DNA of 64,000 bases, from positions 279,501 to 343,500 of the forward strand of contig JAUIRK010000022.1 of NCBI GenBank assembly GCA_030549495.1, given 5' to 3'. Position numbers and translations under genes: made by a program. The number at the start of each line of letters is the position of its first letter. Position 1 is the first letter of the stretch. Positions 50,045 through 62,031 of this stretch are shown here, one piece after another. Source of the DNA: Nectonema munidae (lineage: Eukaryota > Nematomorpha > Nectonematoida > Nectonematidae). The notes beneath the pieces were generated by a model that did no database searches, was not told the origin of the DNA, and worked only from the letters and a program-made list of their open reading frames with translations.

Positions 50045-50155
50045 TTAATGGAAAATTAAGCCTCAAGACAATTCGGCCTTTGGACATTTCTTCTCCAAGT
50101 CAATATTGATATTAATATATTTAGAGCCCGAATTGACCGGCTTCCGTCTATGTAT
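50045..50155. repeat. interspersed repeat, copy 2 of 2
   Basis: Homologous to 10325-10452: CAAGACAATTC, the AATATTGATATTAATATA core, and GAGCCCGAATTG. The ends are undefined. Confidence 0.45.
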
Positions 50156-51375
50156 AGAAAGATTTATGTTGAAGATAACAAAATACGAATAAAGAACTTT
50201 TCGAAAACAATAACATAAGGTGGATTTTTCTTAATCTTCCTTCTTTTTTTTATTAAATAAATAAATAAAAAAAGGTAAATCATGAGAAATATTTAAACAA
50301 ATATTGTAACTTTTTAGTTTCCAATATAATATAAAAATTATTATCAATAAAAGATATTCTACGTGTTTGCTTATAAAAATTGAAAAACTTTTATCCTACT
50401 GCAAGATTCAGTATAGATAGAAGATAAGTTGTACAGTAATTTGAACAATACTCCAAAATTTCCGTCACATTAATTCCTAAAATCCCAAATTTGTAAATGA
50501 AATAATGAGGTATATAAGATTCATCATTGTGATTTAAACATTTAAGTATTACATTCGAAACAAATTATTGTTTATTTTATTTTTAATTTAGTTACTTTAC
50601 TTCAGTTTTCTTTAATAAAATTTATTTAGAAAGAAAGGTAAAAGAAACGAGAATTGTATTCAAAGATTTATATCTCATCTTACTTTATTTTTATTCGACT
50701 TCTTTTTTCAAAGATTAGTTTAACGATATTGAAACTGAAATACTTGGAATCAACAGACTCCGTCTATTGTAGCCCTTTGTTCAAGATAATTTTAACAAGC
50801 ATAGGGTAAAAGATTATGACCTTTTTTTTGAAGCTGAAGAATATTAGCCAGCTAATTCATTTCGACCAAAATATCGACTCATTAAGATGGGAAAATGAAA
50901 CATCTAGAAGATTTCAAATCTAGAGGAATAAATAGAATGTATCGTCTAAAAGATATGGTGAAGCAGCCTTATGATAAGAGTGTAAACAATCAGAAGGAGA
51001 GAAAAAGGTTTAGGTGATTTGTTCATAAAGTTTAACATAATGATTATATCCAGCCATGAAGTGGAACATTTGTTCTACATTATAGAATTTTTAGCTACTC
51101 ATTTAATACATTTTTTTAGCTTTAAATTTAAATTATGGATTTTTCTAGCTTTTATATGTGTCGTTATCTTTTCCAAGAGAAAAAATTCTTCCCTAACTGA
51201 ACAGATTATTAGGATGATCACGATTGGAAATCAGGCCCACTATGTCATTCTACATCAAAATAATATGCCAATATTTTTTGTTGTTTACGTCTTTTTGCCC
51301 TATTTTATGAATTAAAAACCTTTAAAACATGAAAAGGCCCTTTTAAAATTATATCTATTAGATCAGTGTTTTAAC

Positions 51376-52834
51376 CAGGGTTGTAGAGTCGTGAATTTTT
51401 ATACGACTCCCGACTCCGGTAAACAAAAATTTCCGACTCCGACTATGGTGCATGAACATTTCAGATTCAGCTCCGACCCCGACTCCGTTACACAAATTTT
51501 ACGACTCCAATTCCGACTTCGACTTAGGTAAACCTAAATTTTCGACTTCAACTCCTACTCCAGAAAATAACAAATTTTAACTGTGACTTTAGCTTACATA
51601 AAGCGTTACTTCGATTTAGACTCGAGCAATCAATTAATATTCACACTGATTCTGATTTCTTCATTGAAATAAAAGTTGGCTCCATTTTTGTAAAAATGGT
51701 CTCCAAATCAAACTTACAAAGTTTTGGCTTTAAATATAGTATACATAATTTCTTTAAATATCATTTTTATCTATACTGTTATTTTAAAATCAACATTAAA
51801 ATGTACTTAGTTTTGAATTTTTTAGCCATAATTATTTTTACCATTTAGTTTGTTCATTACAATTTGAAAACTCTAAGTTTAAAATTTCTGAAATAATTCA
51901 GTATGAAATCAATACCTAATAATTTTACAAATAAAAAATATGATTCAAAAATTAAAATATTAAAGATAGAGTATCTTTCCATCTATTCTGAAATTGCAAA
52001 TGTAACTCTATAAGTTTTAGTCCTTTTCTGACCTTTCTTTGTGGAATGTTTTTGGCTTTAATTTCAATTAAAAGAAAGTCGAAAAGTAGACTGGACATAG
52101 GGAACGGCTTCTGCTGCAATATTTCCACCACTAAACAGCGCATTCAAAAAATAGTGGGAAAAGATTAATCTCGAAAATTACACTAATATGTTGGTTGGTT
52201 GGTTTGAGATATCAAAGCACTTCCAGCCGTAAGGCTATATGCTAGCATTATGCTTAAGATGGTTAATCGCAGTTTCTGAATTTGTTTTTAGAGTTGGGAG
52301 CCTTGGGGATCGAACCCCTGACCTACAACTGTTAAGCTGAGAGGTACACCCTAACAACCATTGAGGCTCCCCTAATATGTATAAATTAAAATTAAATTTT
52401 TTTTTATAATATAGTAAGAAAACTGTAGTTTTGTTAGATTAATTTTGAGTAGATTCATAACTATATAAAAATAAGATTAAATCAAACTAATAAGTTGACT
52501 ATAAAATTCTTACCTTTTTTTTTATCGTAGAATTAAGTACAGTAAAATTTGTATCATAATAAAAATGATTTGAAGTTCTCTTTGAACAAAATCAATTTTA
52601 TTATTCAGAAAATATAATGTAAATAGACTTTCAAGTGGTAAGGGGGGTATACAGAAATATATAGAATCCAAATTTTTCCAAAGGGATGTGGAAAAAAGAT
52701 TGAGAAACACTTATTAATCGCTGCACAATAAAAAGTAGAGTTTCAATTAACCGGAGTCGGAGTCACAACATTTTCTACCACTCCGACTCCGACTCAAAAA
52801 GTGCGACTCCACTGACTCCGACTCCACAACCCTG
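51376..52834. mobile_element. hAT element with GACTCC-rich ends
   Basis: The left end CAGGGTTGTAGAGTCG and the reversed right end CAGGGTTGTGGAGTCG match at 15 of 16. Flanking octamers GTTTTAAC and GTTTTAAT give a near-perfect 8-bp duplication. Dispersed GACTCC motifs occupy both subterminal zones. On the minus strand near 51952-52150 is a decayed hAT C-terminal motif (FSGGGNI, then MSSLLFDFLLI). The 1459-bp element is non-functional and contains a SINE. Confidence 0.8.
52192..52371 (-). repeat. tRNA-derived SINE, copy 2, inside the hAT element
   Basis: A 76-nt tRNA-like head (GGGAGCC ... GGCTCCC acceptor strands, B box GGTTCGATCCC), a short body and a (CCAA)n tail. It is flanked by the 9-bp direct repeat CTAATATGT, at 52183-52191 and 52372-52380. 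The duplication is exact, so this insertion is recent. Confidence 0.85.
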
Positions 52835-52842
52835 GTTTTAAT

Positions 52843-53628
52843 AATAAAAAACTGCATATTATTGTTTATAAAAATAGAATAAATTGATATTTCTCGAACT
52901 TTGTAGAAGTTTTTTTTACTTTTAGAAATAATTTTATTATTTTATCATAATGATTACCTTTATAACTTCCGGTGTACTTTTAAATAACTAACTGATCAAT
53001 GATTATTATCTGAGTTACGAATTTGGGTGCCGTTCGAAATTTTTTATTTTGATGGTTTTTTTACCCAAGTTTATGATGTATTTTTTCGTTATTTATTACG
53101 TTTTTATATAAGTAAATTTTAAATCACCTATCTTTTTTCTATTAATTTATACCTCTAAAGTTAATTATAAATAGAAGATTAAAATTTTAAAAAGTAGTTT
53201 GCTAAGATATCCAAATTAGGAATGTTACATGTTTAAAATCTTAGTCTTATTAATTACATAAATTGAAATTTGATAGACAAAGTGTTTATAATATTATTAA
53301 ATATGCATAGTTATGTAATGTGAAATAACGAATTTAATTGTTATCCCTTATTATTTCGTCACATCGTTTCTATTATTGATATGAAAAAACTAAACTCTTC
53401 TTGTCGCTATAAAGATTAGTTTTTAATTTTGAAAGTTATTTATATTTTAATATTTCTGATCACGGGAATTACCTCTTTTAAATCATAGTCATCATTTTGC
53501 GATAGAAATAATTAATCTCATTGAACAAAGATTTAAATAAAACTAAATTAATTATAAAGTTTATAATAGGGAAAATGAACTTTACTATTATTTATTTATA
53601 CTAAATACATACAACGGCAGATACAGTG
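52843..53628. other. intergenic, nothing recognised
   Basis: AT-rich sequence between two hAT elements. No gene or repeat boundary seen. Confidence 0.5.
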
Positions 53629-53636
53629 TTGGCTAA

Positions 53637-56137
53637 GGGGACCAGATTTTAATATCTGTAAAACACGGGGTTCTTTATTAAAAATTTGGTCTATATGGAG
53701 CAACAAAAAATTTCATAGAACGCAAAAATAGTATTGTAATATATTCTTTCAAACATAAGTACAATTTACAAATTTAATACATATGTATAGTATTATTTAT
53801 TCTTTGGCATATTTCTCATTTGAGTGAATTTATTTTAGTATATCCTGTCATTGTTTAAAAAATCATTAAATTTTTCACAGGAACTCGTTAAATTATATTT
53901 CACACATAAAATGGCTTTTAAAGTCTCAACACTTAATTCTGATTTTTCTGATTTCCATACTTTATTCACCGTAGAAAAAATACGCTCAGTTGCAGCATTA
54001 GTTCCTTGTAAGGACAGTGCATATTACACTATTTTCAGTGCATTATTGTATGGAATATTGTTTGCTTCAAAATGATGAAATGCTTCCAACAATTTTTTCT
54101 CTATTGTGATTTTCGCTGATGCCGAATATTTAATCTTTTTATTATCAATATTCTTTTTAATAATGATGCCTCATTAAAAAGATCATTTTCGGAAATATTA
54201 CTATATGGGGAATTTTGAGTAATATAATCGAAAGATTTTTGCACATCATTCTATTTAAGTTCTTGTTTCAATGTAACCCGATGAAAATGTTCAATATCAT
54301 TGTAATGTACCGTCCACTCTTTTAAATAATGATGCAGTTACTATAGTTACTATATAGTCTTCTAGCTGGCTTATACTATTACGAATAATTAACAGAAGGA
54401 AATAATTATCTAACCGCTCATGGCACTGAAATTTAAAATTATTAACTTCATTTTCCATTTCGAATACTGAAATTTTGTCACCTTCAATAAGTTTTATCGC
54501 ATTTTGAAAATGAACTGCTTGATTGTGTACAAACTCTAGCTAAATTTTAGAAGAATCTTTTTCAAAAAACTTCTAAAATACTAGGACATTTATCCTGTGA
54601 AGGATTTCAAGGGATCATATATTTTCAAAATTCTTTCCATAGCTGGCAAACGAGCTAACCAGCGCGTTTTACTGTATCCAAGTATTTTCTGATATTCGAC
54701 TCCCGTAGTTTCACAAAATTCTTTAAGCATTTCAACGCGCACAGTGTATATATAGAAATAATATATTTTTATAACAATATTTCCCACATCTACGGGCAAC
54801 AAGTCAGCAGCAGTTTGAATGTCATTATGCATTATGTGCGCTACACAACCAACACCAATAATATTTTGATTAAGGTTTTTGTCATACTAAATTTTTTTCT
54901 TCGTCTCCATAAGTTGTTTTCAGAAAAAAATCTTGTATTTTGGGGGAAGATGCCGCAGTATTTGAATATCTTTTATGTTTCTGTGTCTCCAAGTGCTTTG
55001 AAATATCATCCTTCCCCCTGTGCGATATGGAAAATTCACCATTACATTTCTCACATTTTACCATGTAATCGCTTTTGGTTTTTTTAATAAAAGGAAATTC
55101 ACCCTTTTAGATCATCGTGGAATTTGAATGCTCTTTTCTTACTCATTATGTTAAAAATCTAAAAAAATGATATAAAATTATATTATAAATTATTATATAC
55201 ATATTGCATAATTAGTGAAATTTAAATTCAGTTTATTTTAAGATTTTTATCATGCCAAAAAATCTTGATTCATTTTAACTCTTATAGACTTCAAAAATAA
55301 AAATAAATTACAATTATTTCATTGTTATTGCTCGTGATTTATAAAACACAGAAAACTTAGAAGCGGGTAAATTATATATGAAATATAAGAGGACATTTTG
55401 TACTACTACTATCTAAACTTGATTATGATTTGTAAACTTAAATTAAATTCATTTTGTTTTTGTACTTGAAGTAAAAAAATAAAATCAAAAAATTTATATC
55501 AATCTAATTTATAAATTAACATTTTTAACTTAAAAAATAAACAGTTTTTAATACGTATATTGATGAAGCACTTTAATAAAGTATTATATTTTAAAAATTA
55601 ATTTTTTCACAATTTTTTTTACAAACTTGATATTTTCATTTTTTTAATACTTTTCGAACAATCATTTTTTATTTAGCTTTTATTGATGATAAAAAAATGT
55701 TAAAATTGCTAAAACAAAATATTTAAAACAAAAAATAAATCAAGTAAATAACAATTCTAAATAATGATAATTATTTTTTGCAAAACTAAAAATTCTTCGA
55801 CTTCGAAGTCTTTCTTCAAAATTCTCTAAAAACTTCGACAAAAGACGGACAAAAAAAACATATAATTTAAATTTGTAAATAGTTCTCGATAATCAGTTTT
55901 CAACAATTATTATTATTTAAGTTTAACAATTATAAAATTAACAAAAATAATATGAAATTCATATCCTGGCGAAGTAGTCACATGGCCACCAAAAATCTTA
56001 TATATTGCCTTCTCCTTATCATGCCGTTTTTTGGCTTGTCGTGCATTTTCTTTTAAAATGGGGACTTTTTTAAAATGTCGTGGGACAATTTGTTGAAAAT
56101 CGGAACTGTCCCGCCAAAAGCGGGACGTCTGATCACT
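53637..56137 (-). mobile_element. hAT element, copy B (2.5 kb)
   Basis: Flanked by perfect 8-bp direct repeats TTGGCTAA (53629-53636 and 56138-56145). The ends are GGGGACCAGA and, reversed, AGTGATCAGA. It carries minus-strand transposase remnants and is the longer relative of copy A (30306-31804). Confidence 0.85.
53880..55075 (-). pseudogene. hAT transposase of copy B, degraded
   Basis: The N-terminal zinc finger is near 54882-55064 (KCEKCNGEF, then SKHLETQKHKR; C-x2-C and H-x5-H). Downstream, 54590-54832 reads TTGVEYQKILGYSKTRWLAR then PAMERILKIYDPLKSF, a conserved block of this hAT group. The C-terminal half continues toward 53880 but is interrupted by stops and frame changes, so no full protein can be produced. 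Confidence 0.7.
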
Positions 56138-56149
56138 TTGGCTAAGGAG

Positions 56150-56635
56150 GCTCTATCTGCCCTGACCTCTTTTGAAAGTTCAGATAAATAATTTTGATAA
56201 ATTATTGACTATAAATATATTTTATATACAATGATTATGAAATATTCTCATATGAAAAAGGAATTAAAACTATATATTAAAAAATATTTTAAAATTTCTA
56301 ACCTCCAATCTACCATCGGCTAAGGAGCTTCTCTATCAACCCCTGTTACATATACTGGTCTGAAAATTAACTTTATTTATTTACCAGTTTAAATGATGAT
56401 TGATGTATGCAGTATATTTACATCTTAAAATTATTATTTGTAGTATTCGAACAAATAACATCTATCATATACTGTTGTTGTCGATATTAATCCACACCAC
56501 TGTCTAGTCCACTCATGGTGCTGGAATATGTTGACATTTATTATTTATTCAAAAGACCTAACAATGTATTTTATCAACAAAATTTTCCCTCTATCTAACT
56601 TATATAAATTAATAATGCATTTGTTATTAGTAATG
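56150..56635. other. intergenic, nothing recognised
   Basis: AT-rich; a short segment around 56330 repeats GGCTAAGGAG-type wording from the hAT flank. No gene. Confidence 0.4.
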
Positions 56636-56643
56636 TTATTGAC

Positions 56644-56749
56644 CAGGGCGGATCAAATATCAAAATTATTTAGCTAAAATTTTGAAAGAGGTTAGGGTGA
56701 GGAGGGTAGGGGGCTAGAGCCCGGTTAGCCCCCTCTGTATCCGCACCTG
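56644..56749. repeat. 106-bp hAT-type MITE
   Basis: Ends CAGGGCGGATC and, reversed, CAGGTGCGGATAC. The flanking octamers TTATTGAC and TTATCGAC differ at one position, so this is a complete small MITE. Confidence 0.75.
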
Positions 56750-56982
56750 TTATCGACTATTGTAACATACATAGCAATTTGCTTACTTTTTTTTTTATAT
56801 ATTTGATTACCACAAAATCTCCTTTCTGTCATTCAACGGTTCTCTACTTACAGTCGTTAGTGTAGACTTATTTTAATATAGTATATTCTTTTTATTAACA
56901 ATGAATATTAATTAGGGAGATACTGATATAATTTTTTAATGATTATTATTAGTAATATATTTGATATTTTATTTGATTATTA

Positions 56983-57413
56983 TCAGTGAGATATTTGACA
57001 TTGCTTCTTACGAACTAGATATTTTATGCGCGGTTGAATAGCAGAGAATGCACAACGTAAATCGCTTTCAACATTAAGCCACTTTCTATACTTATTCTTG
57101 ATAGCAGCAAGCACAGAAAAAACAGCCTCACAAAGATATGTGGATCCAAACATAGCTAGAATCTGAAAAACCCAATTATTTAAAAACTAAAGGGTAAAGA
57201 GAAGGATATTTGACGCAGAATATGTTATTCAAGCGGAAAATAGATTAGCCGATTGTAAATAAGTAATGACAAAATGGTATTTATGCATTTTTTTCATAAA
57301 ACTCTTAATATTTGCTCACGTTTCAGAAAATTTTTCATTTTAAGAACTCACGCCTCCGCTTAGAAGTTACTCCTGCCCCTAAAGGGGTACGGCCTTTAAG
57401 TTAAGAACCACTG
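56983..57413 (-). pseudogene. hAT C-terminal dimerisation fragment plus terminus
   Basis: The minus strand from ~57170 to 56983 reads QILAMFGSTYLCEAVFSVL, then AAIKNKYRKWLNVES and AIQPRI, ending in tandem stops. This is the hATC domain of the ZBED5/GTF2I-repeat type. A hAT terminus CAGTGGTTCTTAAC (reversed) ends at 57413, only ~240 bp upstream, so most of the coding region was lost by internal deletion. Confidence 0.7.
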
Positions 57414-57802
57414 CTTTAAAGTCCTACACGGCGAAGCAGTGGGCGGGTTTGCGGGACCCACGCATAAATTTCGAGTGCTGGTGATTTCTTTAAAACTTAC
57501 TGTTTGCTGGACAAGAGTGGGTTCAATATTAGTACTGCTGATTAATTTGTGAAATTGCTGGTTTTTAGCGAATTAATTCTTAAAAAAACTTATAATTTAT
57601 AGCATATTCATACATAGCTCATATTGAATTTTATAAAGTGTAACGTCATTTACTGGGGTTTCTTATCGCAAGTTCACTAATGTGTTTTTATTTTTAAAAA
57701 AATATACAAAATTGAGATAATAATAAAAGTAGTATTTTAAGAAGCAAAGAATTGAGCATAAATTTGGATTAATCGGTTAATTATTATTATCTGAGTCGAC
57801 AA

Positions 57803-57997
57803 TTGTCGACTTTACAAAAATATGAATCTTCTGCCTTTATAAATGCTTTTTAATACAAATCTTCTGTTTTACATTTCATATCGTCCGATTAACCCGTTAA
57901 CGACCAGAATAATCAGACGATATCTAATGTAAAGCAGAAGATTTGTATTAAAGAGCTTTGATAAAGGCAGACGATTTTATTTTTGTAAAATCGATTC
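57803..57997. repeat. long imperfect inverted repeat across the TTAA-element end
   Basis: About 80 bp of flanking DNA (57815-57892) is the inverted copy, at roughly 85% by eye, of the element's own subterminal DNA (57907-57995). An 18-bp exact palindrome, AGTCGACAATTGTCGACT, lies further out near 57804. The flank is probably a remnant of a related element. Confidence 0.7.
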
Positions 57998-58820
57998 ACA
58001 GTGTAACATAAAAAAAATTTATTTGTTTGACTTAATATTTTTATTGTTTATTACTAAAAACTTCACTCTGATTTCAAATCTGTGCTTGTTTTTTCTGTAA
58101 CATCGATTGTTCAGAAGTTACAAGGTATTTTTCTTAACATATTTTTGTCACAATTTTTGTTTTATTTTTAAGATAATTATATTATAATATTGTCAATTTT
58201 TTACTACAAATTAAAAATGGCTACACGGATGTGTAAAAATAACCCTAATTCTTTTTGCTATGTCTGCGGATATTATATTGGGCAAAAAACAGTTTCTTAT
58301 AAAATAGAAAAAGGATCAAAATATTCGATAGCATACAATTTATATTTTGGTATGCCGATTGGTGACCAGGATAAAAGTTTGGCTCCTCATTTTATTTGTG
58401 GAAGCTGTCGTTCAACATTGGAGGCATGGCTGAGAGGTAGTTTTTTTGTTTTAAATTGTCATACTTTTGGAAAAACTCAGAATCTAAAATCTAGGAGAAA
58501 GATCAATGCCTTTTGCTATTCCACGAATTTGGAGAGAACAAAAAAATCATACTACTGATTGTTATTTTTGTATAGTCAACATATCTAAATTCAGAAAAAT
58601 CAAAGGAAAATCTAAAAAACTTGACTATCCTAATATTGCTTCATCAATTGCTCCAGTACTTCATAATGTAAACTTGCCAGTTCCTTCCCCTCCAGAAAAG
58701 GTAATTGTTAAAATTTAAAATATTTTGTTATGCTGATTTCTTTGTATACTAACTTTTGTTTAAGGAAAGTTATCTGGATGAAGTAGAATCTGTGAATAAT
58801 AATGAAATTTTATATTCTGT

Positions 58821-58851
<31 letters not shown>

Positions 58852-60318
58852 ACAAAATCTCCTTATTTTCCAAATCAAAGTGAGCTAAATGATTTAATTA
58901 AAGACTTGAACTTATCTAAAGAGGGAGCTCAAAGAGCTCAAAGAGTGGAATCCTCTAGGAGAGAGATGCAGAATAGGGGTGCTAAAAACAGACATGGAAT
59001 ATTCTAAATTTTATGATGTTGAAGATGGCTTATGTTTTTGTAAAGATATCAAGGGCCTTTTCAGTGCGATAGGAATTGAACATGTTTCATCAGAATGGAG
59101 GCTCTTCATCGACAGTTCTGTTAAAAGTTTAAAGGCAGTTTTGCTTCACAATGTAAACTTGTTGCCATCAGTTCCAGTTGGTCATTCTATGCATATGAAA
59201 GAAGACTATGCCAATGTTAAAAATTTGCTCAGCAAAATAAAGTATGAAAATTTTAATTATGATGTATGTGGAGATTTCAAAATGCTAGGCTTTCTATTGG
59301 GAATGCAACAAGGTTATACAAAGTTTTCCTGCTACCTATGTTTATGGGATAGTAGAGATGATAAAAATCATTATTTGAAAAAAACATGGACACAAAGAAT
59401 TGGCCTTGAACCTGGTAGTCAAAACGTCATTAATCAACCCCTAATTGACTCAAAAAAAGTGTTGCTTCCTCCACTACACATAAAGTTGGGACTTATTAAA
59501 CAGTTTGTGAAAGCACTAGAATATGACAGTAATGCTTTTCAGCAAATCCGACTTTTATTTCCTAAGCTTTCTGAAGCAAAGCTAAAAAATGGAATTTTTA
59601 CGGGCCCTGATGTTAGGAAACTTCTAAATTCGGAAGAATTTGAAAATAGCCTTATTTTGAAAGAAAGATGTGCATGGGAGGCATTTAGAAGAGTTGTGAC
59701 AGGATTTTTAGGTAATAAAAAAGATGAAAACTACAAAGAAAATATTGAAAATATGGTAAATGCGTATAAAGAAATGGGATGCCGGATGTCACTGAAGCTT
59801 CATTTTTTGGATTCGCATTTAGATGTTTTCAAAGAAAATCTTGGTGATGTGAGCGAGGAGCATGGAGAACGATTTCATCAAGATATCCAAACCATGGAAA
59901 AGAGATACCAAGGCCGATGGGGCAAAGCTATGATGGGTGACTACGTTTGGGGACTTATCAAAGAAGATAAATCTTCGCATCAAAGGCAATGTAGAACAAA
60001 ACATTATTTTTAGCTTTTTGCCACGCAATTATTCTTTTTAAATATATTTTAACTTCAATTTTAGTTTATTTTTGTTTTAATTAAATTTATCAAAAAAGAT
60101 TTTAGTTTTATTTCCATTATTGAATAAAATAATATTCACATTACACTGATTCTACACTCAAAATCATGAATTTTGAAATAAACGGAAATTCTAAAAACTA
60201 TCGATATTCGTAAAAAAACATTTTTATTTTTGTAATCTACACCCAATGTAAGAAAATTAATTTAATCAAGTCGAACAAATTATTATCGTGTTGTGAGTCG
60301 ACTCTGGGCGCTAACGGG
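57893..60318 (+). mobile_element. TTAA-inserting DNA transposon of uncertain superfamily
   Basis: A 2426-bp unit between TTAA at 57889-57892 and TTAA at 60319-60322. The left end CCCGTTAACGACCAGA and the reversed right end CCCGTTAGCGCCCAGA match at 14 of 16. A paralogous empty site lies at 62935-63050, where the two flanks are joined across a single TTAA. This defines both ends and the 4-bp duplication. It encodes one spliced protein on the plus strand. TTAA targets are known for piggyBac and Kolobok, but the product lacks piggyBac motifs and I see no THAP domain. Confidence 0.8.
58217..60013 (+). CDS. putative DDE transposase with N-terminal zinc motif, spliced
   Basis: Starts at ATG 58217. 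Two tiny introns, 58437-58494 (58 nt) and 58701-58764 (64 nt), are both GT-AG and phase-consistent; the junctions read AWLRG-ERSMPF and PPEK-ESYLDE. Residues ~5-75 hold two C-x2-C pairs (FCYVCG, ICGSCR) and look like a treble-clef DNA-binding domain. A third, DCYFC, follows, then an Asp run encoded by GAT repeats. The C-terminal ~340 residues include LFIDSS, VCGDFKMLGFLLG, FSCYLCLWDSRD, LPPLHIKLGL and EEHGERFHQDI. Candidate catalytic acids are Asp in LFIDSS, Asp in CGDFK and Glu in EEHGE. One frame break near 58930-58960, at a doubled AGAGCTCAA, separates the N-terminal part from the core, so this copy is probably inactive. I recall the protein as widespread but unnamed in arthropod genomes. 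Confidence 0.65.
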
Positions 60319-60322
60319 TTAA

Positions 60323-60860
60323 TTTAGTCGTTAATAGCTTAAATAAATTAATTTTTGATAATGAAAGCTTTTTAAATAGTTTTTGCTTGATTAATTAATT
60401 GCATTATCCAACTCAATTTCTCGATTAGTTAAGATTTCCTGGAATAAAATGAGAGATTTCCACTACATAAAAGTGTCCTAATATGATATCTAAAAAACAT
60501 ATTTCCGCTAAAAACAGGACGAATGGTAACCACTCTAGTGAAAGTTTCCATCTAGGATTCTAAGCATTCCTTGATTCCTTTTCCAAAATACGATAAATGT
60601 TTATGAATTATGTTTGATAAATGATCCTACAATAACCGAAGCATCGTGTAATTCGTTTTTAACAGTTTCTTATTTCGTCTTTTTTATTAGCTAAATTTAC
60701 TGCAACGGAAAATATTACAGCTTCTATAGTTATCTTTTATTTTTTGGAATTTGAAAATATAATTTGATTCATAGAAAATAATATTACTTTCCAAAATGAA
60801 ATTAATATTTTCCTGCTTTTTTCTTATTGATTTTATTATAAATTTTTCCATATCCTTGTA
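60323..60860. other. right flank of the TTAA element, then intergenic
   Basis: 60319-60410 is homologous to 62957-63050 and is the second half of the repeat that the element entered. The rest is AT-rich with no gene. Confidence 0.6.
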
Positions 60861-60865
60861 GACCA

Positions 60866-61815
60866 AGGGTGGCCAACCTTTTTTTTTAGAATATGCGCCA
60901 ATTGTGTTAATCCTAAATTGCGATTCGCCAAAAATGTATTTTTCTTCCTGTTTCTAAATATACCTTTAAAATTTTTAAATGGGTTGATTTTTTTATTAAA
61001 CTTTCCCATAATAATCTTTGCAAAATAAATCATCTAAATTTTCTTTCTAGCACAATTTATTCTCTCAAATTTTTAGATATTAAGTTAAAAAAATAAACAA
61101 TAAACAGGAAGTTAATGAGAGTTTGGAAATAGGTTTTAATTTTGAGTTAGTTTCAGGGAACAGAATGAGTTAACAACTATTCAAGTTTGAATCTGTTAAT
61201 CATGATTTATCTTTGTTTTTAATCATTATCATTGAAGAAAAAGCTTGTTCACATCTGTGTGTATACGACATATTTTTGTGCAAACTTCCTTGTTTGTTGC
61301 AAATCTTTCCTAGACAAGAGATTTTCTTCTTCAAAATCGCTAAATCGACTACCAAATGACTCTAGCAATAACTTTAATAATTCTGAATAGACTGTAAACT
61401 TGCATACATTTTTATATTGTTATTTCAAATGAGGAAAGTTGCTTAGATCTAATTTCCCCATTTGTGTGATGATTAACTTCACTTTCAATTTAAATGCATT
61501 AAGACTATCATAATACAAATAACGTAAAAGTTAAAAAGTAAACTTAAAATTAAAGCTTTCTAATAAATATAAAGCTTATATTGATAAATTATATTATTCT
61601 ATATAAATTTTAAAATTAAATTTTTATCTTTTAAGATTTCTCCACAACTGCAAAATTGTAATTTTCCAAAATTTTAATTTAAAATCTTTTTATTATAAAA
61701 AATTTTGAAGTTTGGAATTAAATTCAAAGTTAGTTTAAATGGGAGATTTATACTGCGCTCCATTCTTGAATACACCATGCGCCATGGATCGGCTGCCTCT
61801 GTCCAAGGCGCTAGA
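60866..61815 (-). mobile_element. decayed hAT element containing the second repeat-pair member
   Basis: A hAT-like left end, AAGGGTGGCCAACC, lies near 60866. A possible right end, GGCTGCCTCTGTCCAAGG, lies near 61792-61809. 60996-61465 repeats 47528-47975 including the CEQAFSS-type hAT motif region. I find no exact 8-bp duplication, so the boundaries are approximate. Confidence 0.5.
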
Positions 61816-62031
61816 CTGACTTTAAAATTCAAAAAACTTTTCCACTAAAAATTTCCAAGTTAATCAACAACTAAGCAACTTTATATAATCTAAGAACAAA
61901 ATATTCATTACTTTGATAAGAATCAATAAACCTGTAAATTATAAACTAAGTCCATGCGAATATATTGTTTTTGGAGCTCAAGATGCTATTAGTTGACTAT
62001 TTTTTATTATATTTCTTGTCTGTCCTTTTAG

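Larger units (their letters stand above)
46690..51367. other. long gene-free AT-rich stretch
   Basis: About 4.7 kb with no host gene. It contains the repeated hAT fragment at 47528-47975, an ATT-rich microsatellite region near 49005-49110, and a MITE copy at 50045-50155. Reading frames near 49169, 49719 and 51019 have no recognisable homology. Confidence 0.45.
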
